Below, in pieces: positions 41,915 to 50,296 of a stretch of DNA of 64,000 bases. The translations under genes and the position numbers were made by a program. Each line of letters opens with the position of its first letter. Within the stretch, counting starts at the first letter, position 1. Source of the stretch: Paenalicyclobacillus macrosporangiidus. GTDB taxonomy: Bacteria > Bacillota > Bacilli > Alicyclobacillales > Alicyclobacillaceae. Below the pieces are notes generated by a model. That model had not been told where the DNA came from and did no database searches. It saw only the letters and a list, made by a program, of their open reading frames with translations. The stretch spans positions 1 through 64,000 of the forward strand of contig NZ_FPBV01000003.1 in assembly GCF_900116805.1 (NCBI RefSeq), in the 5' to 3' direction.

Positions 41915-42550
41915 TCACGAAGGCACCCGCCACGTGCCCACGTTCGTCCATGCCGGGCTCGCGACCAGGTCGTCGGGGAGGACCCACGGGGATGCCGGAC
42001 ACAACTGGACGCCGCGGTCGTGAAACAAGCGCCACACCAGTTTGCTGCAATACTCGCTGCGCCTGTCGGTCAGGGCGCCGAACGGATCGTACGGACGGCC
42101 CGCTTCGGCGAGCGCGGCCTGCGCCAATTGCCGGCGCCACTCCGGGCTCTGACGGGCGCGAAACGCCGCCACCGCGTGGTATGGCCGATAGGACGCAAGC
42201 GGCCGCAGCACCGTCCCGTGGACGAAATCGAACGCATCGACGCACTGTCCGCCGCCCGCGTAGATCACGACATGCGTCCAATATCCGTACGCCCCGCCCG
42301 GGTTGTGGCAGAACAGGACGTCGCCCGGCTCGAGCGCCGCCTCCGAGATGCCGTTGTCCCCGCCGGAGAGGACGCCGGTGAACCGGCCGTGTGCCATCTC
42401 CCGGGACATGTGGTGCAACAGCGAAAGCGTGTGCGCGTGGGCGGTCCACCCGTCCGGGCAGACGGCCAACGCCGTGAAGCACACCGCGCCGGCCAAGAGG
42501 CCGGCGGCATCCACCCACCACTTCGACGCTGCCCACCCTTTCCGCGCCAA
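41915..42550 (-). CDS. YiiX-type permuted NlpC/P60-like cysteine hydrolase
   Basis: This 211-residue protein has an N-terminal hydrophobic segment (13-30), then a permuted papain-like domain. The catalytic His93 is in PGGAYGYWTHVVIYAGG and the catalytic Cys168 in DRRSEYCSKLVW, the reversed order of classical NlpC/P60. Family members act on peptidoglycan or lipid amides at the envelope. The start TTG at 42548-42550 lacks a clear ribosome site, so it is uncertain. It is the middle gene of a unit with a peptidase-MA protein upstream and a membrane protein downstream. Confidence 0.82.
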   Translation of the reverse strand: MARKGWAASKWWVDAAGLLAGAVCFTALAVCPDGWTAHAHTLSLLHHMSREMAHGRFTGVLSGGDNGISEAALEPGDVLFCHNPGGAYGYWTHVVIYAGGGQCVDAFDFVHGTVLRPLASYRPYHAVAAFRARQSPEWRRQLAQAALAEAGRPYDPFGALTDRRSEYCSKLVWRLFHDRGVQLCPASPWVLPDDLVASPAWTNVGTWRVPS

Positions 42551-42665
42551 GTCGCCGGAGACCCCGGCGCCGCTCTCCAGTATGTACCTCCCTGCCCGGG
42601 GTCATGCACAACACGAAGGGCCGGGAGGCCGTGCGGCCCCTGCCGGCCCTGCGCCCGGCCCCTGG

Positions 42666-43739
42666 TCAGCCGAGGCGTTCCTCAAACGCCTTCTCATAAG
42701 CGGAGAGAGACATGCCATAAACCGCCTGAAAACTGGCGTCGGCCCCCTTCGACGGCACACCGTCGAGGAAGGCGCGAAACTTCGCTTCCCCGTATTGGTC
42801 CACCAACTGCTGCACCGCCAGGTAGTCCTGCCACTCGACGTTGTAGTCGGCACCGAGGATGTCCTGTTCATTCGCCGACAGCGGCAGGAGCATCTGCTGC
42901 GCCGCCGCGTCCTGCAACTGCGCGTTATAGGCTTGAGCCAGCGCCTGCGCTTCCCGCGGGTTGACCGCCGCCTCCGCTGCCAATCCCTCGCGCCACGCGG
43001 CGCCTTCATCCAGCCACGTCGGCAACCGGTCGCCGATCCCGCGCTCGTTGTACACGACGTGGGTCAGTTCATGCGTCAGCACGTTGGTGAGTTCGGCGCT
43101 GTCCTGCAGGTTGTACAACGGGATCCACACCGACGTGCCGATGGTGATGCCCCCCGTCTGTTGTACCACGGCGGCGGCTTCGTCGGATGACAGCCCGGCC
43201 TGCAGCAACGCCTTGCCGTACGCGGCGCGGGTGGAGAACAGCACCACCTGCGCGCCGGAAGGCGCTTGGCCCACGTCCTTCGTCAACAGCGGGATGGACA
43301 CCTGCTCAATGGTGTTCGCCGCCTCGCGGACCGCACGGGCGGACACGCCGCGATCCCCGTTGCTGACGGTGACTCCCGAACCGGCCTGGACGGTGTACTG
43401 CCCGCCGAGACGAGGAAGGTGATGGATATGCGCACGCCACGGCTGCGCCGCATCCAGCGGCACCACCGGTATGGCGCCCGGCGTGGTGCCCGGTCCGCTC
43501 TCCGCGCCACCCGTCCGCGGCGGGAGTGCAACCGTCCCCCCGTCCCCCGGTGCCTGCGGCGGGGCGATGCCGAGCATGGCCATGAGCTGCTCCCATCCGA
43601 AGGACAGACCCTGCAGGATTTGCTGCTCCCAAGCCGCCACCTGTTGCGCGTACTGTTGAATCGCCCCGGCCATGGACGGTCCGGCACCGCCGGAGAACAA
43701 CGACGACGCCAAGGCTCCCGCCAGGATCCACGTCTTCAC
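42666..43739 (-). CDS. Secreted peptidase-MA-like zinc metalloprotease
   Basis: This 357-residue exported protein has a signal peptide to about residue 25. A Pro/Gly-rich linker (60-100) is followed by a gluzincin domain with HELTH at 223-227 and the third ligand Glu245 in WLDEGAA. The order matches peptidase-MA-like domains. It should act outside the membrane, probably on cell-wall or surface proteins. The ATG follows AGAGGAAAG. It is first of the three-gene envelope cluster; the divergent lipoprotein gene starts 217 nt upstream. Confidence 0.88.
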   Translation of the reverse strand: MKTWILAGALASSLFSGGAGPSMAGAIQQYAQQVAAWEQQILQGLSFGWEQLMAMLGIAPPQAPGDGGTVALPPRTGGAESGPGTTPGAIPVVPLDAAQPWRAHIHHLPRLGGQYTVQAGSGVTVSNGDRGVSARAVREAANTIEQVSIPLLTKDVGQAPSGAQVVLFSTRAAYGKALLQAGLSSDEAAAVVQQTGGITIGTSVWIPLYNLQDSAELTNVLTHELTHVVYNERGIGDRLPTWLDEGAAWREGLAAEAAVNPREAQALAQAYNAQLQDAAAQQMLLPLSANEQDILGADYNVEWQDYLAVQQLVDQYGEAKFRAFLDGVPSKGADASFQAVYGMSLSAYEKAFEERLG

Positions 43740-43955
43740 GACTTTCCTCTCCTTTCGGCCCGGCGGCGGACACGCCCATCGGCCTCCGCCGCGTGCCGCA
43801 CGGTGCTGACCCTCCTTGTGTCCGCGTCCCTCTGCTGCTTCTCAATTTTAGTATACGAATCCAGCTTGAAATTTGCTTGAAGGACGTGCCATGTCACACG
43901 GGGCGGGCTTGTGCCGTCCTCTCTGTGGGATCCCTGCGGACGAGGAGGCACGCCC

Positions 43956-44615
43956 ATGCACAACCCTGGCTTTTTCCTGCTTTTCCTGCGTCAATCCCGC
44001 CTGCGCGCCATCCTTCTGCCGCCAGCCCTGACCCTGTTCCTGGCGGCCTGCGGTGCGCCCGGCGACGCGGACGTGCAGCCCCGGACAAGCGGAACCGGCG
44101 ACGCGTCCGCAGCACCCGCGGCCTCATCCGGCGGCGGTGCGGCGACCGCGGTGGTCGAAGCCAACGCATTCGCCGCCGTGCCGGTGGCAAATGCCGCCCT
44201 TGCGCCGGCCGCGAGCGGCGGCGCATCCAATCCTGCCGCCTTTGACACCTACCTGCCCCTCCCCGACGGCCAGGTGGCGACCCCCGATCATCCGGTGCAG
44301 TGGCAGGGGCTGCAGGTCTCCCTGCAGGTCGAGGGGCTGCCGTCCGAGGTTTCCGGCGAGCAGGAGATTGTCGGCAACCACGCCGAGATCCGCCATCGTT
44401 CCCAGGTGACCACCGCCGCGGGCGCCGGGGTGCTGCTGGAGGTGGACCGCACACCCCCCGCGGCGGAGAAGACATCCAACACCAGGAAAGAGTGGTGGGT
44501 CGTGGTCTACCGGCCAACATGGGCCTACGCTCTCGTCGTGACGGGCTCGGGCAATCCCGATGCCATCCGGTCCCAGGTCATCGGCCTGGCAAAGCGCTGG
44601 CACGTCCCGGGGTGA
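43956..44615 (+). CDS. Hypothetical lipoprotein, 219 residues
   Basis: The protein has a hydrophobic signal ending in lipobox LAAC, then a 60-residue Ala/Ser/Gly/Pro-rich linker. A folded C-terminal part has TYLPLPDGQVATPDHPVQWQGL, VLLEVDRTPPAAEK and a WWVVVYRPTWAYALVV block. No family is recognised. The start ATG follows GAGGAGG; an upstream in-frame ATG (43911) would spoil the signal peptide. It is divergent from the metalloprotease cluster. Confidence 0.78.
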   Translation: MHNPGFFLLFLRQSRLRAILLPPALTLFLAACGAPGDADVQPRTSGTGDASAAPAASSGGGAATAVVEANAFAAVPVANAALAPAASGGASNPAAFDTYLPLPDGQVATPDHPVQWQGLQVSLQVEGLPSEVSGEQEIVGNHAEIRHRSQVTTAAGAGVLLEVDRTPPAAEKTSNTRKEWWVVVYRPTWAYALVVTGSGNPDAIRSQVIGLAKRWHVPG

Positions 44616-44724
44616 CACGGGCGGCACACCCGGGCCGCCGCGCCTGAACCAGTGTGTTAGGGAGCCTGAACCTCCTGCGCACGGCCGGCCCAGTCCTCCC
44701 TTCGCCCCCGTCTCCCGGCCGCGT

Positions 44725-45879
44725 CTACCCTTCCGCCCGCCGGGCCGCCGCGAAAGCGGCTTCGAGGTCGGTCAGGATATCCTCCACGTGCTCCAGGCCG
44801 ACGGACAGCCGCACCAGACGGTCGTTGACGCCGACGGCGTCGCGGATCTCCCGCGGGATCTCGTGGTGCGTCTGCGTCGCCGGATAGGTGATGAGCGACT
44901 CCACCCCGCCGAGGCTCTCCGCGAAGGTGATGAGGCGAACCCCGCCCAGCACCGGACCCACCCACTCCGGCCGCGCCAGCTCGAACGAGACCATTCCGCC
45001 ATAACCCGAGGCCTGCCGCTCGTGCACCGCCCGCCGCGGGTGGTGTTCGAGGCCCGGATAGTACACGCGGCTGACCATGGGCTGCCGGGTCAGCCACTCG
45101 GCCACGCGGCGGGCGTTGTGCTCATGGCGCTCCATGCGCACCGCCAGGGTCTTCATGCCGCGCACCAGCAACCAACTGTCCTGCGGCCCGAGCACGGCGC
45201 CGAGCGAGTTCTGGTAGTAATGGATGCGCTCCGCCAGCTCGTCGTCCTTCACCACCACCAGCCCCGCCAGGACGTCGTTGTGCCCTCCCAAATATTTCGT
45301 CGCCGAGTGCACGACAATGTCCGCCCCGAGCTCCAGCGGGCGCTGGCCGTACGGCGTCATGAAGGTGTTGTCGACGATGGTCCACGCGCCGTGGCGCCGG
45401 GCGATCTCGGCGCACGCCGCGATGTCGCTGATCTGCATCGTCGGATTGGTCGGGGTCTCCACAAACAGCGCCTTGGTTTCGGGGCGGAGGGCGCCCTTGA
45501 CTGCGTCCAGATCTCCGGTGTCGACGAATGTCGCCGTCACGCCCAGCCGAGGCAGGATCTGATGGAACAGCCGGAACGTGCCTCCGTACAGGTCGTGGGA
45601 GATCACCACGTGCTGCCCCGGCTCGAGCAACTGGGCCACGCAGGCGATGGCCGCCATCCCGGACGCGAACGCGAAGCCGCGCCTGCCGCCCTCGAGGACG
45701 GCGATGGTCTCCTCCAACACCTGCCGCGTGGGATTCGCGAGCCGCGCGTAATCAAACCCGGTGCTCTCCCCCAGCGCCGGGTGGGCGAACGTCGTCGCGT
45801 GGTGGATGGGCATCACCACCGCGCCGGTCCTCGGGTCCTGCCGGTTGCCCGCCTGTACCAACCTCGTCTCCAGCCTCAT
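44725..45879 (-). CDS. Cystathionine gamma-synthase/gamma-lyase type PLP enzyme
   Basis: This 384-residue Cys/Met-metabolism enzyme carries the blocks ARLANPTRQVLE, FASGMAAI, VISHDLYGGT, VETPTNPTMQ and the PLP lysine in HSATKYLGGHNDV. C-terminal SLGGVESLITYP and HHEIPREIRDAVGV identify it as the MetB/MetC group. MetB makes cystathionine from O-acyl-homoserine. The SAM riboswitch upstream shows that methionine biosynthesis is the natural role, so gamma-synthase (or homoserine sulfhydrylase-like) is favoured over gamma-lyase. ATG follows AAGGGGGATC. The gene is monocistronic with a leader of over 250 nt. Confidence 0.9.
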   Translation of the reverse strand: MRLETRLVQAGNRQDPRTGAVVMPIHHATTFAHPALGESTGFDYARLANPTRQVLEETIAVLEGGRRGFAFASGMAAIACVAQLLEPGQHVVISHDLYGGTFRLFHQILPRLGVTATFVDTGDLDAVKGALRPETKALFVETPTNPTMQISDIAACAEIARRHGAWTIVDNTFMTPYGQRPLELGADIVVHSATKYLGGHNDVLAGLVVVKDDELAERIHYYQNSLGAVLGPQDSWLLVRGMKTLAVRMERHEHNARRVAEWLTRQPMVSRVYYPGLEHHPRRAVHERQASGYGGMVSFELARPEWVGPVLGGVRLITFAESLGGVESLITYPATQTHHEIPREIRDAVGVNDRLVRLSVGLEHVEDILTDLEAAFAAARRAEG

Positions 45880-45981
45880 CGCCGATCCCCCTTCTGGGAG
45901 TGGGGCGCGCCGCTCCGCTTCTGCTTTGCAAGCCGCTTCGCGCCGCACCCCACTCCCTTCGTTGTTGCGTCACGCGCACTC

Positions 45982-46009
45982 AAAAAGGCCCTTCTCCGAG
46001 AGAAGGGCC
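45982..46009 (-). terminator. Expression-platform terminator of the SAM riboswitch
   Basis: A perfect 9-bp stem GGCCCTTCT/AGAAGGGCC with loop CTCGG followed by TTTTTGAG on the minus strand, directly after the S-box aptamer. It would form when SAM is bound and stop transcription before the cystathionine synthase gene. Confidence 0.95.
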
Positions 46010-46023
46010 GCCATGTGCGTCCA

Positions 46024-46136
46024 TTCTCTCATCTCTCAGGGGCATGCCCCTGCAGGATTTGGCACCTGGAGGCGCCACCGCGCCTCTGGTTGCCGGGCTT
46101 CATCGGGCCAGTCCCTCCGCCACTCTCGATAAGAGA
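46024..46136 (-). ncRNA. SAM-I (S-box) riboswitch
   Basis: On the minus strand the aptamer starts CTCTTATCGAGAG and continues with the hallmark GGCGGAGGGACTGGCCCGATGAAG, then CCGGCAACC. It ends with GGTGCCAAATCC..CTGAGAGATGAGAG. These are the P1 stem (CTCTTATC/GATGAGAG), the kink-turn of P2 and the SAM-binding core of P3. The downstream terminator and the Cys/Met enzyme gene make the regulatory logic clear: high SAM turns the gene off. Confidence 0.96.
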
Positions 46137-46324
46137 ATCCAAATCTTCGGTTGTCATTCCGTTCACCCGGTCCGCCCAGGCTTCGGATGGTTCCAATCTA
46201 CACGCTCGAGGGCCCCCCGTCAACGGATTTCCCGTCCTGCGTTCCGCGACGGACGCCGCCCGGTGCTCGTGAGGTCATCCGGCGGGCCGTCTCCGCTCAC
46301 ACGCGCCGTACGCGCGACCGCCGC

Positions 46325-47479
46325 TCACACCGGGGCCGCGCCCGTCAGCGCCGCCTCATACAGGCGCGCCACGTCCTGTTCCGTCACCTCGCGCGGATTG
46401 ATGGGAATGTTGCCGCTGCGGAAGGTGTCCCGGATCATGTCCGGGAACATTTCCCGCGTCACCCCGAGGCCATCGAAGCGGTCCGGGATGCCGAGATCCC
46501 GGTTCATCCGCATCACCTCGCGCACGCCCGCCTCGGCCGTGCGGATGGCGCTGCCCTGATCCGGCACGCCGAGCGCCTGAGCCACCGCCGCGTACGCCTG
46601 CGGGTTCCCGACCATGTTGTACGCCATGACGTAGGGCAGCAGGACGGCATTGGCGAGGCCGTGCGGCACCCCGGCGAATCCGCTGACCGGGTGCGACATG
46701 GCGTGCACGAGCCCGAGCCTGGACAGCGTGAAGGCGATTCCCGCCAGGGTGCTCGCGTACAGCATCCTGGCGATGGCGTCCGGATGGCGGTTGACCGTCG
46801 CGGGACGGATGGAATCCGCGATCATCCGCATCGCCTGCAGCGCGCACGCCTCGGCGTACCAGTGCTGTACGCGGTTGGTGTACGACTCCATGGCGTGCGT
46901 CAGGGCGTCCATACCCGTGGATGCCACCAGGTGCGGCGGCAGGGTGCGCAGCAGGTCCGGATCGAGCACCGCCAATTTCGGGATGAGGTACGGCGAGAGG
47001 ATGGGCGTCTTGTAGTGGTGGGCGTCGGTGATCACCGTGACATTCGTCACCTCCGACCCGGTCCCGCACGTCGTCGGAATGACGGCGAGCGGAGGGAGAG
47101 GGTTCGGGACCTTGTTCACCCCCTCGTACGCGAGCAGCGGCCCGGGATTGGTCGCCAGGAGCCCCGCGGCCTTCGCGGTGTCGATGGAGCTGCCCCCGCC
47201 GACAGCGAGGATGCCGTCACACCCCTCGTTCCGATACACACCGGCCGCCCGGCTGGCGCACGCCTCGTCCGGATCGGGTACGACGTCCCCGAACACCACC
47301 GCCGACAGCCCGGCTTCCCGCAGGGAACCCAGGATCCCGTCGAGGAGGCCCGCTGCCCGCACGCCCGGGTCGGTGACCACGAGCACCCGGTTGCAGCCCA
47401 GCCCGCGCAGGTCTTCTCCCACCGTGGCGCTGCGCCCTGGAGCAAACTCGATGCGAACCGGCAAGTAGACCGTCGACAC
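46325..47479 (-). CDS. Iron-containing alcohol dehydrogenase
   Basis: This 384-residue group III Fe-alcohol dehydrogenase has an N-terminal nucleotide domain with VGGGSSIDTAKAAGLL and VIPTTCGTGSEVTNVTVIT. The metal ligands come from Asp/His in LDPDLLRTLPPHLVASTGMDALTHAMESY and the His residues in HAMSHPVSGFAGVPHGLANA. It reduces an aldehyde or oxidises an alcohol with NAD(P)H. It follows a class III aminotransferase by 60 nt on the same strand, so its substrate is probably the aldehyde made there. The start GTG follows AAAGGATGATG. Confidence 0.9.
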   Translation of the reverse strand: MSTVYLPVRIEFAPGRSATVGEDLRGLGCNRVLVVTDPGVRAAGLLDGILGSLREAGLSAVVFGDVVPDPDEACASRAAGVYRNEGCDGILAVGGGSSIDTAKAAGLLATNPGPLLAYEGVNKVPNPLPPLAVIPTTCGTGSEVTNVTVITDAHHYKTPILSPYLIPKLAVLDPDLLRTLPPHLVASTGMDALTHAMESYTNRVQHWYAEACALQAMRMIADSIRPATVNRHPDAIARMLYASTLAGIAFTLSRLGLVHAMSHPVSGFAGVPHGLANAVLLPYVMAYNMVGNPQAYAAVAQALGVPDQGSAIRTAEAGVREVMRMNRDLGIPDRFDGLGVTREMFPDMIRDTFRSGNIPINPREVTEQDVARLYEAALTGAAPV

Positions 47480-47539
47480 GCGTCATCATCCTTTCTCTGC
47501 CCGTGAATGCGAAACACGCAACGCCGCCCGGCCGGCCCC

Positions 47540-48913
47540 TCAGCGGCCGCCGAGCACCTCTTCCAACGCCTCGTCGAGCGTCTGCGCGATGAACGCCAGC
47601 TCCGGCTCCTGTACGATGAGCGGCGGCGCCAGCGTGATCACGTTGTTGAACCCGGCCACGGTGTCGCCGTTGCGTCCCACAATCAATCCGCGCGCTTTGC
47701 ACGCGGCAATGACCCGCTTCACCGGATCCGCCGCCAACGGCGCCTTGGTGTCCCGGTCCTGCACCAGCTCGACGCCCGCCAGCAATCCCCGGACGCGGAC
47801 GTCGCCGACGTTCGGATGGCGGTACAGCCGATCCAGCTCCCCCGCGAGGACGTCGCCCATGCGGGCGGCGCGCGGGACCAGCTCGAGCTCCTCCATCAAC
47901 GCCAGGTTTTCGAGGGCGACCGCGCAACTCACGGGGTGGCCGCCGAAGGTGTTGACCTGGCGGAAGTAGCCGTACGGATCCGCCGGATCCTTGAAAGCGT
48001 CGTACAGGTCCTGGCGGACGGCGGTCGCGGACAGCGGCACGTAGGCGCTGGTGATGCCCTTGGCCATCGTGACGATGTCCGGCTGGACGGCGTTGTGCTG
48101 GAACGCGAAATTCTTGCCCGTGCGGCCGAATCCGCAGATGACCTCGTCGACAATCAGCAGCACGCCATACCGCCGGCACACCGCGGCCACTTCATCCAGG
48201 TAGTTCGGTGGCGGCACGATGACCCCGCCGCCTGTGATGATGGGCTCCAGGATGAACGCGGCGACCGTCTCCGGCCCCTCCCAGACTATCACCTGCTCCA
48301 ACTGCTCGGCGCAGGACCTGCCGTAGGCGAGCGGATCCATCCCGTCGGGACGGCGGTACAGGTCCGGCGCCGGGATGTGCAGGAACCCGGGCGCCAGGGG
48401 TTCGTACAGGTACTTGCGCTGCTGCTGCCCCGTGGCCGCAAGGGCGCCCAGCGTGCTGCCGTGGTACGCCCGGTAACGGGAGATGACCTTGTAGCGGCCC
48501 GGCTGCCCCGTCTGGGCGTGGTACTGGCGGGCCAGCTTGAACGCGGTCTCGTTCGCTTCCGAACCGCTGTTGTTGAAAAAGATGCGGTAGTCGCCGCCGA
48601 GCCACTGGCACAGCCGGTCCGCCAACAGGGCCGCTGGCGTGTGGGCAGCCGACAGCGGGTAGTAGGGCATCCGGCGCATCTGCTCGTACGCCGCCCGGGC
48701 CAACCGCTCGTGACCGTACCCGGCGTTGACGCACCACAGGCCGGACATGGCGTCCAGATACCGCCTGCCCTCGAGATCCGTCACGTACACCCCGTCCGCC
48801 GCATCCACCACCCAAGGATTCTGTTCGCTGTGGGGCGCAAACGCATGCCACACATGGCGCTTGTCGCGCTCGTAGATGTCCTGCTTGGCGAGACGCCCTC
48901 CAACCTCCGCCAT
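47540..48913 (-). CDS. Class III (omega-amino) aminotransferase
   Basis: This 457-residue class III PLP transaminase has an N-terminal DKRHVWHAFAPHSEQNP, the NNSGSEANETAFKLAR phosphate loop and VIVWEGPETVAAFILEPI. The Asp motif is LLIVDEVICGFGRTG and the PLP lysine lies in MAKGITSAYVPLSA. Such enzymes transfer the amino group from omega-amino compounds (beta-alanine, taurine, GABA, putrescine) to pyruvate or 2-oxoglutarate. Followed by an Fe-alcohol dehydrogenase, it would give an aldehyde that is then reduced, as in taurine to isethionate conversion; the real substrate is not shown by sequence. ATG follows AGGGGGAAGG. Confidence 0.9.
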   Translation of the reverse strand: MAEVGGRLAKQDIYERDKRHVWHAFAPHSEQNPWVVDAADGVYVTDLEGRRYLDAMSGLWCVNAGYGHERLARAAYEQMRRMPYYPLSAAHTPAALLADRLCQWLGGDYRIFFNNSGSEANETAFKLARQYHAQTGQPGRYKVISRYRAYHGSTLGALAATGQQQRKYLYEPLAPGFLHIPAPDLYRRPDGMDPLAYGRSCAEQLEQVIVWEGPETVAAFILEPIITGGGVIVPPPNYLDEVAAVCRRYGVLLIVDEVICGFGRTGKNFAFQHNAVQPDIVTMAKGITSAYVPLSATAVRQDLYDAFKDPADPYGYFRQVNTFGGHPVSCAVALENLALMEELELVPRAARMGDVLAGELDRLYRHPNVGDVRVRGLLAGVELVQDRDTKAPLAADPVKRVIAACKARGLIVGRNGDTVAGFNNVITLAPPLIVQEPELAFIAQTLDEALEEVLGGR

Positions 48914-48997
48914 ACCGCCTTCCCCCTCGCGCCGCCGCTTTCACGGGACTGGTCAAAGCTCTCAGAACCATTCTACTATGCCGCGCGGGCGATGGCC

Positions 48998-49003
48998 TAT
49001 AAT
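48998..49003 (+). promoter_or_regulatory. -10 element upstream of the UPF0173 gene
   Basis: A consensus TATAAT, 39 nt before the GTG start; the -35 region shows only a poor match. Confidence 0.5.
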
Positions 49004-49042
49004 GGATTCTGAACAAACTTTGCGCCATCGGAGGGATGCACG

Positions 49043-49729
49043 GTGAAGATCACCTACCACGGCCATTCCTGCGTCCAGTTGGAGGACGGAAGCACGTCCA
49101 TCCTCTTTGATCCGTTCCTCACGCCGGCCGGCTTCCGCCAGAGCGTCGACGATATCCGCGCCCAGTACATCCTGCTCACCCACGGCCATTTCGATCACGT
49201 CGCCGACGCGGTGGCCATCGCCAAAAACAACGACGCCACCATCATCGCCACCCACGAATTGGCCACCTACATGGGCTGGCAGGGCGCGAAAGCGTTCGGC
49301 ATGAACCTCGGCGGCTCGTACGCGTTCCCGTTCGGCCGCGTCAAGATGACACAGGCGTTCCACTCCTCGTCGTACATTGTCGAAGACGAGCAGAAGATCA
49401 TCTACGCCGGGATGCCGGGCGGATTCATCGTCGAGTTCGCCGGAAAAACCGTCTACCACGCCGGCGACACGGGCCTGTTCGGAGACATGAAGCTCATCGG
49501 CGAGCGGCACGCCATCGATGTGGCGTTTTTGCCCATCGGCGACACGTTTACCATGGGGCCCGAGGACGCCGCCCTGGCCGCCCAGTGGGTGAAGGCGAAG
49601 GTGGTCATCCCCATCCACTACAACACCTTCCCGGTCATCCAGCAGGACCCGGCCCGGTTCACGGATCTCCTGCAGGCCGCGGGCATCGAGGGGCGTGTCC
49701 TCAAACCCGGAGAGACGACCGAGTTGTGA
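49043..49729 (+). CDS. UPF0173 (YtkL-type) metallo-beta-lactamase-fold hydrolase
   Basis: This 228-residue metal-dependent hydrolase has [16 protein letters not shown] at the N-terminus and the metal motif HGHFDH (about residues 49-54). The second metal-binding block [16 protein letters not shown] and the C-terminal [17 protein letters not shown] close the fold. This arrangement is the UPF0173/YtkL family, whose substrate is unknown. The start GTG follows GGAGGG. It stands alone, with the GntR pair starting 156 nt downstream. Confidence 0.93.
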   Translation: MKITYHGHSCVQLEDGSTSILFDPFLTPAGFRQSVDDIRAQYILLTHGHFDHVADAVAIAKNNDATIIATHELATYMGWQGAKAFGMNLGGSYAFPFGRVKMTQAFHSSSYIVEDEQKIIYAGMPGGFIVEFAGKTVYHAGDTGLFGDMKLIGERHAIDVAFLPIGDTFTMGPEDAALAAQWVKAKVVIPIHYNTFPVIQQDPARFTDLLQAAGIEGRVLKPGETTEL

Positions 49730-49816
49730 TTCCATCGCGCCATCGCGCAGGTGCCCCGGCGGCCGCCCGGCGCCGGGGCCGTTTCATCTTTCCGCCGCCT
49801 TTCCCCGGCATGCCCC

Positions 49817-49844
49817 TTGACAGCCCCGCCTCCACTGTTATGAT
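49817..49844 (+). promoter_or_regulatory. Sigma-A promoter of the GntR/DUF1648 operon
   Basis: A consensus TTGACA, 16 nt, then TATGAT; the palindromic operator begins at its last base, in the initial transcribed region. Confidence 0.85.
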
Positions 49845-49866
49845 TGTTACATATCAAATATAACAA
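49844..49866 (+). promoter_or_regulatory. Palindromic operator for the GntR regulator
   Basis: TTGTTACATAT and ATATAACAA arms form a 23-bp near-perfect palindrome (TTGTTA...TAACAA) centred at 49855, overlapping the transcription start and 20 nt before gntR. This is where a YtrA-type GntR repressor would be expected to bind. Confidence 0.7.
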
Positions 49867-49885
49867 ACAGGAGGTGGTCTGGGCC

Positions 49886-50296
49886 ATGCTGCTCTACCTC
49901 CAACCGGACAGCGACGTTCCCCTGTACCAGCAGATCCGGGATCAAATCGTCGCGGGTCTGGCGACCGGACAGCTCTCCCCCGGGGATCCGCTGCCCCCCA
50001 TCCGCCAGCTCGCAGCCGACTTCGGCGTTCACTTTCACACCGTCAACAAAGCGTACGACCTGTTGCGCCAGGAGGGGTTGATCCGCCTCCACCGCCGCAC
50101 CGGGGCGGTCGTGGTGTGCGAGCCGGCGCCGCCCGAGTTCCGCGGCCAGTGGCGGGAACGGGCGCGCGTCCTGCTGGCCGAAGCGTTCGTCAAGGGCATT
50201 CCGCCAGAGGAGATCCTGGCCGAGTGCACCGCGCTCCTAAATTCGTTCCAGCCCGCAAACGCCCATTCCGACCTGTCCGGAGGTGCGTCGACGTGA
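49886..50296 (+). CDS. GntR-family (YtrA subfamily) transcriptional regulator
   Basis: This 136-residue repressor has a winged helix-turn-helix: PLYQQIRDQIVAGLATGQLSPGDPLPPIRQLAADFGVHFHTVNKAYDLLRQEGLI at about 10-65. The short helical C-terminus (about 80-125) is the dimerisation region of the YtrA subfamily rather than a FadR or UTRA ligand domain. The start ATG follows AGGAGGTGG nine bases upstream. It is translationally coupled to the membrane gene (TGA/GTG overlap). It probably represses its own operon through the palindrome at 49844-49866. Confidence 0.94.
   Translation: MLLYLQPDSDVPLYQQIRDQIVAGLATGQLSPGDPLPPIRQLAADFGVHFHTVNKAYDLLRQEGLIRLHRRTGAVVVCEPAPPEFRGQWRERARVLLAEAFVKGIPPEEILAECTALLNSFQPANAHSDLSGGAST

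Noticed and set aside
46029-46223. A 64-codon minus-strand frame in the leader of the Cys/Met gene
   Set aside because: It coincides with the SAM riboswitch aptamer and has no ribosome site.
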